Source: Bacillota bacterium (GTDB lineage Bacteria; Bacillota; UBA4882; UBA8346). From it: a stretch of 64,000 bases of DNA. The position numbers were made by a program, and so were the translations under genes. The notes beneath the pieces are model-generated. The model saw nothing but the letters and a program-made list of their open reading frames with translations, ran no database searches and had not been told where the DNA came from. Positions 50,658 through 59,242 of this stretch are shown in pieces (the stretch's first letter is position 1; each line of letters begins with the position of its first letter). The stretch covers positions 57,420 through 121,419 of the forward strand of contig JAEXFN010000055.1 in assembly GCA_023400055.1 (NCBI GenBank), in the 5' to 3' direction.

Positions 50658-52739
50658 TCACAACTGCTCCAGTTCCAAAAGCCGCGCCGAATTCTCGCCC
50701 GATAACTTTACGGTGAGCTCCCCCGGATGCGGATGCCATTCGAAGTCGCAGCCGCCGTGAGCCGGATAGCCGAAACGGACCCGAACCTTCTTCCCCTTTA
50801 AAAAGGCCAACGGTATCCGGCAGTATGGCGGGGAATTCTCCAGGCGCCATACTGCTAAATACGTCTTGTTGCCGCAGCGTAATCCCCAACTGACCCAAGG
50901 ATCGCCAAACGCGGCCAAGCCAAGGGGCCAAAATGGCATTCCGCTCTTAATATCCTGCCGGATCCGCTTATAGTAGGCCAGCCCTTCTCGGACCAACGCC
51001 AACCGTTCCGGCGCGATCTCCGCCAGCTGGCCGCTTTGATGGATGCGCATCAGCAAGGCGTTGACCATATTGAAGATCACTTCCTCGGCATCGCCTTCGC
51101 GTTTGGGATAGGACCAGACCGCGCATTGCTCCGGCGTGACCGCCGTGGCACAGCAGGCTGCAATGACGGCATACTTGCGGTAATCGGTCTGATCGCTACT
51201 GGATTGAATGCTATGCCGGCTGAGCAAGGCGTAATCCATCCGCATCCCGCCGCTGCCGCAGTTCTCGATGACCAGTTCGGGATAGCGGTCGAAGACGCCG
51301 TCGAGCCAGGCCAGATACGCCCGGTTGTGGGCCAACAGGCCGTCGCCGAAACTATCCGCTTCTACCTCGGTTCCGATGCCGGCATTGATGTTATAGTCCA
51401 TTTTGATATAGCCGACCCCGTATTGCTGAACCAGCCGGTCGATGACCCCGTCGGCATGCTTGCGGACCGCCGGGTTGCGAAAGTCCAGCTGATAGCGGCC
51501 ATGATCGATGACCCGCTTGCCGTGTCTCATAAAGAACCAGTCGTCCGGGACTTGCCGCGCCAAGGGGCAGTGGATCCCCATCACCTCGATCTCCAGCCAC
51601 AATCCGGGAACCATCCCCTTAGCGCGGATGAAGTCGAGCACTTCGACGATCCCGCCCGGAAAACGTTCCGCCGCCGGCAGCCACTCGCCGACTCCGTCCC
51701 ACCATTCCCCGTCCGAATACCAGCCGGCGTCGATGACGAAATACTCGCATCCCACCTCGGCTGCGGCTTCGATCAAAGGCAAAAGCTTGGCGGTGGTGGG
51801 GTCGCCAAACAAACAGTTCATATAGTCATTAAAAATGATCGGCAGCAGTTCATTATCCCGGTTGGGACGGCGAATCGTACGGCGATAGCCCGTCAATTGC
51901 TGTAGCGCGGCGTCCAAACCGCCGGCCACCGCTCCGACCGCCACCGCAACGGAAGTAAAACCGGCGCCGGGAGCCAGCCGTTTCCACCAATGATGCTCGT
52001 TCTCGGTCGGTCCGCTCAGCTGTAGATAAAGCAGGTCCGTATCGCTGATCTCCCAATGCCAGGAACCGTTGTGCTCGATCTGCCAGAACAGGCAGGTCCC
52101 GCTCTCGCTGTTCTCAAAACAGCCCATCGGAAGATACTGCGAGGTGGACCAGGTGCCGGTGCTGGAATAGGCCAGCCGTTTGATGGAGAAGTCATTCACC
52201 CGCGACATTCCGAGCTCGGGCAAACGATGGACCTTCCACTGGGCCTCGCCGTACCAGGCATTGTGTGGAATGTATAAGCGGCATTTCTGATCCCAGGGCT
52301 GCAAACCTTCCTTGTCGATGCCGGTCAGCGCAAAGGATGAAACATACTCCAACTCCTTGGGAATGGCACTGTCGTTGCCAACCTCGGTCCACGACCGGAC
52401 CACCGCCAGCCCGTCATAGAACTGGAGGTGACTCGTGACCCGCAAGCCGTCATCCGCCATGACGATCTCCAGCTTCCGGCCCTGGGCCGTCCGGTAATCA
52501 CGGTGCGACTGGTAGCGCAAGCGATTGCCGGGCATGGTCCCGGTGTGCTTGGAGCCATGATGATCATCCTGGTTTTCTCCGGTCAGCTGCAGCTCCACCA
52601 AGCGGAATCGCTGTTTATCTTTACCCGTTAAGACCGTTGCGTCGAAAGCCGCCGGTCCGAAATGTAAAAGCCGTACATCCCCGGCCTCAGTGACCTCGAT
52701 GACGAGATGAATCCCGTTTTCAGCCACGCTTATCTCCAT
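50658..52739 (-). CDS. Alpha-galactosidase, GH36
   Basis: A 693-aa cytoplasmic retaining galactosidase. The nucleophile Asp is in GYIKMDYN (around residue 435) and the acid/base Asp in SSSDQTDY (around 500); WYSDGEWWDGVGEW and the N-terminal beta-supersandwich are as in the family. No signal peptide. AAGGA lies before ATG 52739. It follows the GH4 gene by 24 bp, so two unrelated galactosidase families serve one operon; raffinose-family sugars or galactomannan pieces are probable substrates. Confidence 0.93.
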   Translation of the reverse strand: MEISVAENGIHLVIEVTEAGDVRLLHFGPAAFDATVLTGKDKQRFRLVELQLTGENQDDHHGSKHTGTMPGNRLRYQSHRDYRTAQGRKLEIVMADDGLRVTSHLQFYDGLAVVRSWTEVGNDSAIPKELEYVSSFALTGIDKEGLQPWDQKCRLYIPHNAWYGEAQWKVHRLPELGMSRVNDFSIKRLAYSSTGTWSTSQYLPMGCFENSESGTCLFWQIEHNGSWHWEISDTDLLYLQLSGPTENEHHWWKRLAPGAGFTSVAVAVGAVAGGLDAALQQLTGYRRTIRRPNRDNELLPIIFNDYMNCLFGDPTTAKLLPLIEAAAEVGCEYFVIDAGWYSDGEWWDGVGEWLPAAERFPGGIVEVLDFIRAKGMVPGLWLEIEVMGIHCPLARQVPDDWFFMRHGKRVIDHGRYQLDFRNPAVRKHADGVIDRLVQQYGVGYIKMDYNINAGIGTEVEADSFGDGLLAHNRAYLAWLDGVFDRYPELVIENCGSGGMRMDYALLSRHSIQSSSDQTDYRKYAVIAACCATAVTPEQCAVWSYPKREGDAEEVIFNMVNALLMRIHQSGQLAEIAPERLALVREGLAYYKRIRQDIKSGMPFWPLGLAAFGDPWVSWGLRCGNKTYLAVWRLENSPPYCRIPLAFLKGKKVRVRFGYPAHGGCDFEWHPHPGELTVKLSGENSARLLELEQL

Positions 52740-52763
52740 GATCCATTCCTTCTTCTTTGTTCT

Positions 52764-54074
52764 TTAGCGAAATTGCGGCAGATAGGCGGCCTCCGCCACC
52801 AACAGCTCATCGACCAGCGCATGGATCTCATCCATGGTCAACTGTGCGGCGGTCAACGGGTCCATCAAAACTGCTTGGTGAACCAGATCTCTGTCGCCAC
52901 TCAGTGCTGCTTGGACCGCCAGCTCTTGAACGCTGACGTTGCTCCGGTTCAGGGCGGCCAGTTGGAGCGGGAGAGTGCCGACATAACCGGGGGTCAAACC
53001 ATTTTTGTCCGCCAAAACGGGCACTTCGACGCAGCATCCGGCCGGCAGGTTGGTGATTAACCCGGTATTCTTGACATTGCCATTGATCACCCGCGGGATC
53101 CCGGTTTCCAGCGAATGAATGATAAACGCCCCGTACTCGTGGGTCCGTCTCAGCGCCAGCGGTTCCGCCCCGGACATTTGGCGGCTGATCTTGCGGAACT
53201 CCTGTTCCTGCCGGTTGAGACAGTGGCTGTAATAATTGCCTTCGTCTTCTTTGAGCCACGAATCGATCGTTTTGATTTTTTCGACCCAATCCGGCCGTTT
53301 CCGGAAATACGGCACATATTCGGACATATGATAACTGGATTCGGTAACGAAATAGCCGAAATGTTTTAAGAACTCAAACTTGATGCTATCCTGCCGATAA
53401 ATCGCCGGATCGTGATACTTTTCCTTAAGCAGCGGATAAGCGTCCTGCCCCCGCCATTTATACTCCAGGAACCAGCTCATATGGTTGATTCCGGCGCTGA
53501 CATAGGACACTTCCGCATAGGGCGCGCCGATATAGCGGGCGATGTCTTCGGAAGTGCCCTGGACGCTGTGGCAGAGGCCGATATTCTTAATGGAAGTGGC
53601 ATCGTTCATGGCCCAGGTCAAAATGGCCATCGGATTGACATAATTCAATAACAGTGCCTCCGGACAGAGTTTTTCCATGTCGCGGCAGATGTCCAACAAT
53701 ACCGGTACCGTGCGCAGGCCCCGGAATACCCCGCCCGGGCCCAGCGTATCCCCGACCGCCTGGTCAATGCCGTAGCGGGCCGGAATAGCCTGGTCGATCC
53801 GGTAGGCGTCCAGTCCCCCCACTTGAAACATGGTCAGGACGTAGTCGGCGTCTTTCAAGGCGACGCTCCGTTCCAAAGTGGCCTCGATTCGCGTCGGCAA
53901 TTGCTGCTGGGCGATGATCTGGCGGACCAGGCCGACGGTGCGTTCCAATCGCTCCGGATCGATATCCATCAATAAAATGGTGGCAGCGGCCAATTCCGGA
54001 AAGGATACGATGTCGAAGATCAGATTTTTGGCAAAAACCACACTGCCGGCGCCGATAATCGCGATTTTAAGCAT
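52764..54074 (-). CDS. Alpha-galactosidase, GH4 (MelA-like)
   Basis: A 436-aa NAD- and Mn-dependent glycosidase. NAD motif IAIIGAGS at the N-terminus; GIDQAVGDTLGPGGVFRGLR; the Mn-binding cysteine in GLCHSVQGT, where the CHSV signature is that of alpha-galactosidases among GH4 subtypes; His in INHMSWFLEYKW. An alpha-galacturonidase is the alternative in a pectin-feeding strain. ATG 54074 has GGAG 10 bp upstream; the frame opening at 54089 has none. It follows the importer permeases by 47 bp. Confidence 0.9.
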   Translation of the reverse strand: MLKIAIIGAGSVVFAKNLIFDIVSFPELAAATILLMDIDPERLERTVGLVRQIIAQQQLPTRIEATLERSVALKDADYVLTMFQVGGLDAYRIDQAIPARYGIDQAVGDTLGPGGVFRGLRTVPVLLDICRDMEKLCPEALLLNYVNPMAILTWAMNDATSIKNIGLCHSVQGTSEDIARYIGAPYAEVSYVSAGINHMSWFLEYKWRGQDAYPLLKEKYHDPAIYRQDSIKFEFLKHFGYFVTESSYHMSEYVPYFRKRPDWVEKIKTIDSWLKEDEGNYYSHCLNRQEQEFRKISRQMSGAEPLALRRTHEYGAFIIHSLETGIPRVINGNVKNTGLITNLPAGCCVEVPVLADKNGLTPGYVGTLPLQLAALNRSNVSVQELAVQAALSGDRDLVHQAVLMDPLTAAQLTMDEIHALVDELLVAEAAYLPQFR

Positions 54075-54121
54075 GCAAAACCACTCCATTCGTTTTTACG
54101 ATTGATATCCCATGGTTCCGT

Positions 54122-54958
54122 TCAACCTTTGACGGCCCCCGCCGTCAAACCTTCAATGATATATTTATTGGCGATCACAAAAACCGTCAGGACCGGCAGC
54201 ACCGTGATGGTCGCGGCCGCGGTCATCGGACCCCATTGCACCCCCCAGGTGGATTGCATGTTGGCGATACCAATCGTCAACGTTCGGGTTTGCTCCGAAT
54301 TGACGAAGGTATTGGCGAACATGAAATCGTTCCAGGCCAGGATGAACGAGAAAACGCTGGTAACCATCAGTCCGGGCGCGGCAATCGGCAGGCCGATTCT
54401 CAGAAACGCCTTCCAATTATTGCAGCCATCGACAAAAGCCGACTCGAATAGTTCGTGGGGGATTTCATCAAAATACGATTTTGAAAAGAGGAAGCAAAAA
54501 GGAATCGTAAATGAGACATAGCTCAAGATCAATGAGAACGAGGTATTAATCAGGCCAAACCGTTTCATCAATAAATAGAGGGGAATCAACAGCAGGATCG
54601 ATGGCACCATTTGAAACATCAATACCGTCTTGCTGATGAAATTGGAGCCTTTGGTCCGCAAAATGGAGATGGCGTAGGAAGCCGGGATCACGGAGAAGAA
54701 GCTCAGGATCACCGTGCTGAGGGCGACTATGACGCTGTTTTTAAAGTAAATCCCCAATTTGCCATAGGTAAAGACATTCCGGTAATGCTCAAAACTGATC
54801 CGGGACGGCAAAATGTTCAGACCCGCCGCGAAGATCTCCTCGTTGGGCTTGAAGGAGGTCGAGATTAGCCAGATAAACGGAAAGCCGACGAAGATCAAAA
54901 GCAAAATCAGCACGGTATAAGCTCCGGCTGCTTCCAGCCGTTTCTGAGGAATGCTCAT
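54122..54958 (-). CDS. Sugar ABC transporter permease, MalG type (galactoside importer)
   Basis: A 278-aa permease; EAA loop ELFESAFVDGCNNWKA...LPIAAPG. ATG 54958 has AAGGTGG 7 bp upstream. It is 12 bp after its MalF partner. Confidence 0.92.
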   Translation of the reverse strand: MSIPQKRLEAAGAYTVLILLLIFVGFPFIWLISTSFKPNEEIFAAGLNILPSRISFEHYRNVFTYGKLGIYFKNSVIVALSTVILSFFSVIPASYAISILRTKGSNFISKTVLMFQMVPSILLLIPLYLLMKRFGLINTSFSLILSYVSFTIPFCFLFSKSYFDEIPHELFESAFVDGCNNWKAFLRIGLPIAAPGLMVTSVFSFILAWNDFMFANTFVNSEQTRTLTIGIANMQSTWGVQWGPMTAAATITVLPVLTVFVIANKYIIEGLTAGAVKG

Positions 54959-54970
54959 GGTCACACCACC

Positions 54971-55879
54971 TTATTTTGCTGACAGACAGGTTTTGGTGTA
55001 GGAGCGGCCCACCGCCAGCAGTAAAAATACCAGGATAAAAACCCCGATCGCTGAAGCGTAACCCAAGTCGAAGTTTTCAAATGCATAGCGGTATAACAGG
55101 GTCGGTAAAACCTCCGTGGCATGCAGCGGTCCGCCGCCGGTTAACAGGTAAATCACGTCAAAATTGACGAAGGTCGAGATCAGATGGAGCACCACCACGA
55201 CCATGGAGACGTTTTTAATGCCGGGCATGGTGATATGTTTAAAACTTTGCCATAGCGAGGCGCCGTCGATATAAGCGGCTTCATAATTCTCCGGCGGAAT
55301 TATCGCCAGTCCGGCCAGCAGGACAATGGTATAAAAGGGGAAACTCCGCCAAACATTCACAAAGATCACACTGGCCATCGCCAGGTTGACTTCGCCCAAC
55401 CAGTTGACGGTCAGCAAACCCGGAAAACCCAAGCTCGCCAGGAGCTGATCGACAAAACCATTGTTCGGCGTAAGGATAAATTTCCACATCAGTGAATTTA
55501 CAATGATCGGAACGACCCACGGTAACAAGATGATGGCCCGGAAGATATTACGGCCCCGGATATATTGGCTGTTCAGCGTCAAGGCGGAGATCAAACCGAT
55601 GAGATACTCGAAGAAAACCGAGCCGATGGTGAAAATGACCGAGTTGACGAAGGCCGGCCAGAAATCGGGATTCCCAAAGAAAAGCTTCAAGTAGTTTTGG
55701 ATTCCGACGAACTGATTGGCGGCGGCGTTGATCAGATTCTTCTGGAAAAGGCTGATCCATACGGCGCTGAAAAACGGATAACAAGTGACGAGGCCCAGCA
55801 GGATCACCAGAGGCGCCAGATATAAGTAAGTTGTCCAATGATTGCCGGATAATTTCGGAGTAACAACCGGATGCGCCAT
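54971..55879 (-). CDS. Sugar ABC transporter permease, MalF type (galactoside importer)
   Basis: A 302-aa permease with EAA loop ENYEAAYIDGASLWQSF...MPGI near residue 205. AAGGGTGAG precedes ATG 55879. It follows the binding protein gene by 72 bp. The operon order is binding protein, MalF type, MalG type, GH4, GH36. Confidence 0.92.
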   Translation of the reverse strand: MAHPVVTPKLSGNHWTTYLYLAPLVILLGLVTCYPFFSAVWISLFQKNLINAAANQFVGIQNYLKLFFGNPDFWPAFVNSVIFTIGSVFFEYLIGLISALTLNSQYIRGRNIFRAIILLPWVVPIIVNSLMWKFILTPNNGFVDQLLASLGFPGLLTVNWLGEVNLAMASVIFVNVWRSFPFYTIVLLAGLAIIPPENYEAAYIDGASLWQSFKHITMPGIKNVSMVVVVLHLISTFVNFDVIYLLTGGGPLHATEVLPTLLYRYAFENFDLGYASAIGVFILVFLLLAVGRSYTKTCLSAK

Positions 55880-55951
55880 GCCATTCTCACCCTTTTTACG
55901 CAGCTGCGGCGTATGAAGCCGGATGACCCCATCCGCCGCAGCCGGTCGCTT

Positions 55952-57214
55952 TTATTTTAAAGTCGCCAAGTAGTCCGCTACCTTTTTATAGAACGATTTG
56001 GCAGCATCATCCGGTTTGGTTTTTTCGTAGATCACTTCTTGCACACTCTCCATGGAAGCGCGGAAGATCGGGGCCAGCGGAATCGACGGAACAGTCCGGC
56101 CATCCTTGACGGTTTGGAGGAAGGTCTTTTTCCAGACCGGATCCGACTGATAGTAGGGCAGTTGCATCACATCGGTACGGGAAGGCATATTGTCGGTCTT
56201 GGAAATCCGGGCCATGTTTTCTTTGTTATAGACGAACTTCAATAGGTCCCAAGCTTCTTTCTTGTGTTTGGAGTAGGCGCCGATGCCCTCCACTTTTACC
56301 TCGAGGTAGGTGGCAGGAACCTTGCTGTAGGGGAAGGGAGCCGTCTTCCAGCTCTTGCCGGTCTTCGCGTCCAGCGCCCGGTTGGCCATCCAGGCGCCGT
56401 TTTGACACATGGCGACGGTGCCCATTTGGAAAGCCACGTCCATATTGTCCCATTCCCAACCCCGCGTGTAAGCCGGAACCGATTTGTCGGTCACTACCAG
56501 ATCATAGTAAAGTTGAAAGACGGATTTCACCTGGTTTACCGTGAAAGCGGGAACGTATTTCTCCCCGTTCTTCTTCACCAAATCGGCTCCGGTAGACCAT
56601 AGGAAAGTCAAAAATTCTTGCGGGCCACGTACCGCATTCGTGGATGAGCAAAAGGCAAATCCGGCGACGCCGTTTTTGCTCAATTTTTTGGCGTCGGCGC
56701 GCAGATCGGACCAGGTCTTCGGCGGCGCGCTGATGCCAGCCTCCTGGAACAGATCTTCGCGGTAGACCAGCACCCGAGTGCTGGCTATGCTGGGAATCCC
56801 ATAATATTTTCCGTCGACATTGGTGACTTTCCAGGTGCTCTTGGGAAACTCCTTGCGATCGGCCCAGCCGTTGACGTTGCCGGTGATATCGCTGATGATT
56901 CCGCCCTGTGCAAATTCGGGAACCCATTCACCGAGCATATGTACCAGATCGGGACCGCTGCCGGCCTGACCGGCGACTAACAATTTTTGGTGCAAATCCG
57001 CATAAGTAATGGTGTTCAGATTGATAGTGACGCCGGGATGTGCTTTCTCATAATCTTTATATACTTCAACCAAGGCGATCCCGTCGCGGGAGTTCGTCGG
57101 TCCCAGCGCCGACCAGACTTCCAAAGTGATATTATTGTCCGCGAAAATACTCAGGCAGCCCAGAGACATCACCAGAACCGTAACCAAAACCAACGGCAAT
57201 AATAAACGCTTCAT
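55952..57214 (-). CDS. Extracellular sugar-binding protein (galactoside importer)
   Basis: A 420-aa binding protein with signal peptide 1-25 and cleavage after IFA. A cysteine occurs in SLGCLS but the residues before it do not fit a lipobox. VYKDYEKAHPGVTINLNTITYADLHQKLLVAGQAGSGPDLVHMLGEW is typical CUT1. GGGAGG precedes ATG 57214. Operator TGATAACGTTACCA lies 139 bp upstream. Confidence 0.92.
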   Translation of the reverse strand: MKRLLLPLVLVTVLVMSLGCLSIFADNNITLEVWSALGPTNSRDGIALVEVYKDYEKAHPGVTINLNTITYADLHQKLLVAGQAGSGPDLVHMLGEWVPEFAQGGIISDITGNVNGWADRKEFPKSTWKVTNVDGKYYGIPSIASTRVLVYREDLFQEAGISAPPKTWSDLRADAKKLSKNGVAGFAFCSSTNAVRGPQEFLTFLWSTGADLVKKNGEKYVPAFTVNQVKSVFQLYYDLVVTDKSVPAYTRGWEWDNMDVAFQMGTVAMCQNGAWMANRALDAKTGKSWKTAPFPYSKVPATYLEVKVEGIGAYSKHKKEAWDLLKFVYNKENMARISKTDNMPSRTDVMQLPYYQSDPVWKKTFLQTVKDGRTVPSIPLAPIFRASMESVQEVIYEKTKPDDAAKSFYKKVADYLATLK

Positions 57215-57352
57215 CCCAAAAACCTCCCTTAATTTTTGTTTCTATTCACGTCAAATGCTGCTTAAAGCACCTCCCCCCTGCCGACCGGCTCACTTGGACC
57301 AGTCACCCTTGCCGCTTCTTCTAAATAATTTTGATACTCTCTCCCCTGCTTA

Positions 57353-57366
57353 TGGTAACGTTATCA
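57353..57366. promoter_or_regulatory. LacI operator of the galactoside importer
   Basis: On the minus strand TGATAACGTTACCA; it overlaps a -10-like TATGAT (57363-57368). The same arrangement and nearly the same sequence occur at the regulator's own promoter (58509-58522). Confidence 0.7.
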
Positions 57367-57387
57367 TATCAATCAAAAAATTGCTCT

Positions 57388-58479
57388 TTAAAAGCGATTC
57401 CCTTTTACACCGGCGGTCGAACCTCTTACCACCAACTCTTCCGGCAAAGTAATCAGCCGTTTTTCGCCCCGATACAAGTTTTCAATCCGTTCCAGCAATA
57501 GCTGCGCCCCGATATTGCCGACCTGGTACATGGGCAACGAAACTGTGGTCAAACGCGGCCGCATGAAGGCCGCAAAGGTATTATCAAATCCAATCACCGA
57601 GAGATCCGCGGGGACTTTTAGGCCGGCCTGATCAATGGCATCCATCACGCCCATGGCCATGATGTCGTTGGCGGCGATAATGGCGGTCGGCGGCTCCTCG
57701 CGCATTAACAGCAGCTTGGTCCCGGTATACCCGGCATTCTCCGAATAGTCAGCCGCCTCGGTGATCAGCTCTGCTTTAAGCTCGGTCCCCGTTTCCAGAC
57801 AGGCCTGGCGGAAGCCCTCTAGTCGCAAATTGCTGGTCGTGCTCCCTTTGACTGCGATCATGGCAATTCGTTGATGCCCCAAGTCCAGCAGATGCCTGGC
57901 AGCCAGATAACCCCCTTTTAGATCGTCGCAGATCACCTGATCAACATCGGGGATGCTCCGGGTGCCATGACAAAAAAGCACCGGAACGCCGCTCCGGCTA
58001 CAAGCCTTCACCAATTGGGACACGGATTCGTCGGCTGGCAAGGAGATCACCACCCCGTCGACCCGGTTCTCCAATAGCATCCGGCCATATTCCGCAGTAC
58101 GCTGCGGATTGACATCGGTGCTACAAAGGATCACGTTATAACCGTGGGAACTGGCTACATCCTGCAAACCCTTGGCAATCTGGGCATAGAAAAGATTGGT
58201 TACCGTCGGCAGCAAATAGCCCCAGGTCTTGGTGCGCCGGCTCTTTAAATTGCGGGCGACCGCATTCGGCTTGAATCCCAGCTGTTTGATGGCAGCCAGC
58301 ACTTTTTCGCGGGACTCCGTTCCGACATATCCGTAATCCCCGATCACCCGCCCTACGGTGGCTGGCGACACCCCGGCCAGCGCTGCGACATCTTTAATGG
58401 TGGGATTCTTAACCGCGTCTTTCGTAAAAAGGTCTTTCGCAGAATTTCGATCCGTATCGTCTTTGGTTTTATCGTTCAT
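57388..58479 (-). CDS. LacI-family regulator of alpha-galactoside use
   Basis: A 363-aa repressor with a 27-residue polar N-terminal extension before the helix-turn-helix (PTIKDVAALAGVSPATVGRVIGDYG), hinge KPNAVARNLKSRRT, and sensor domain with the end 'DNTFAAFMRPRLTTVSLP'. It is upstream of and codirectional with the galactoside importer operon (173 bp gap). Two operators of the TGATAACG type, one at its own promoter and one at the importer, make a simple regulon. AGGA precedes ATG 58479. Confidence 0.92.
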   Translation of the reverse strand: MNDKTKDDTDRNSAKDLFTKDAVKNPTIKDVAALAGVSPATVGRVIGDYGYVGTESREKVLAAIKQLGFKPNAVARNLKSRRTKTWGYLLPTVTNLFYAQIAKGLQDVASSHGYNVILCSTDVNPQRTAEYGRMLLENRVDGVVISLPADESVSQLVKACSRSGVPVLFCHGTRSIPDVDQVICDDLKGGYLAARHLLDLGHQRIAMIAVKGSTTSNLRLEGFRQACLETGTELKAELITEAADYSENAGYTGTKLLLMREEPPTAIIAANDIMAMGVMDAIDQAGLKVPADLSVIGFDNTFAAFMRPRLTTVSLPMYQVGNIGAQLLLERIENLYRGEKRLITLPEELVVRGSTAGVKGNRF

Positions 58480-58508
58480 TCCTATGATTTATATCCATTT
58501 CGTTTATA

Positions 58509-58522
58509 TGATATCGTTATCA
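58509..58522. promoter_or_regulatory. LacI operator at the regulator's own promoter
   Basis: TGATATCGTTATCA (TGATAACGATATCA on the minus strand) overlaps the -10 box. Close match to 57353-57366. Confidence 0.75.
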
Positions 58523-58547
58523 TAATATTTCAAAATCCGTTTGTAAA
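58519..58547 (-). promoter_or_regulatory. Promoter of the galactoside LacI gene
   Basis: TTTACA (58542-58547), 17-bp spacer, TATGAT (58519-58524) on the minus strand; the -10 lies within the operator. Confidence 0.7.
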
Positions 58548-58653
58548 TTCCTTCTTTTCTGGATGGAATTTTTTTGATGATGCGGCAGGATTCACTGCTG
58601 TGAACTTTCACCCCAGTTAGCAGTTACGCGCTTTACTGGGCGCAGGCAACCCA

Positions 58654-58685
58654 AAAAGCCCGACTCTCCTCGGAGCCAGGCTTTT
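58654..58685 (-). terminator. Terminator of the oppF operon
   Basis: AAAAGCCCGACTC and GAGCCAGGCTTTT pair with two mismatches around loop TCCTCG, with T-run. Its left half is identical to the terminator at 50579-50607. Confidence 0.75.
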
Positions 58686-58757
58686 CATGGCAATCTTTAA
58701 AGAAATACGGGCCCTATTATATTGGCAAAAAACGACTCATCAGTTACTATTATTGAC

Positions 58758-59222
58758 TCATTTTACTTCTACCAGAAGCTCGATCTCCACCGGGATATCG
58801 CCGGGCAGCACGTTTACACCAATCGCCGAGCGGGCCGGCAATCCGACCTCTTCGCCGAAAACGTCCAGCAGAAGTTGACTGGCGCCATTGGCTACCGCGG
58901 GCTGGCTGGAGAAATGATTCTCACTCGCCACAAAGGCCAGCATCTTGACAAAGCGTCGAATCCGATTCAGATCGCCCAGCTTATGATGGAGCACGGCTAA
59001 AATATTCAGGATGCAATTGACGGCAGCCTGTTGTCCCTGCTCGATAGTATATTCCTTTCCCAATTTCCCCTGATAGTTTTGTACGCCATTGATGTCCGTG
59101 CCAAACCCGGACAGATAACACATGTTGCTCCCAAATTCCCTGGCCTGGGTATAAACCCCGCCTTTGGGCGGCGGGGAAGGCAACTCAATGTTTAACTCCT
59201 TCAAACGCTCATAAACATTCAT
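58758..59222 (-). CDS. RidA/YjgF family protein
   Basis: A 154-aa single-domain protein of the YjgF/YER057c/UK114 family, whose members hydrolyse reactive enamine/imine intermediates from amino-acid breakdown. RSAIGVNVLPGDIPVEIELLVEV at the C-terminus and the early NMCYLSGFG are family motifs. AGGAGG precedes ATG 59222. Last gene of the operon, which suits clean-up of imines made by amino-acid deamination upstream. Confidence 0.9.
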   Translation of the reverse strand: MNVYERLKELNIELPSPPPKGGVYTQAREFGSNMCYLSGFGTDINGVQNYQGKLGKEYTIEQGQQAAVNCILNILAVLHHKLGDLNRIRRFVKMLAFVASENHFSSQPAVANGASQLLLDVFGEEVGLPARSAIGVNVLPGDIPVEIELLVEVK

Positions 59223-59242
59223 CGAAAAAGCCTCCTAAAGTA

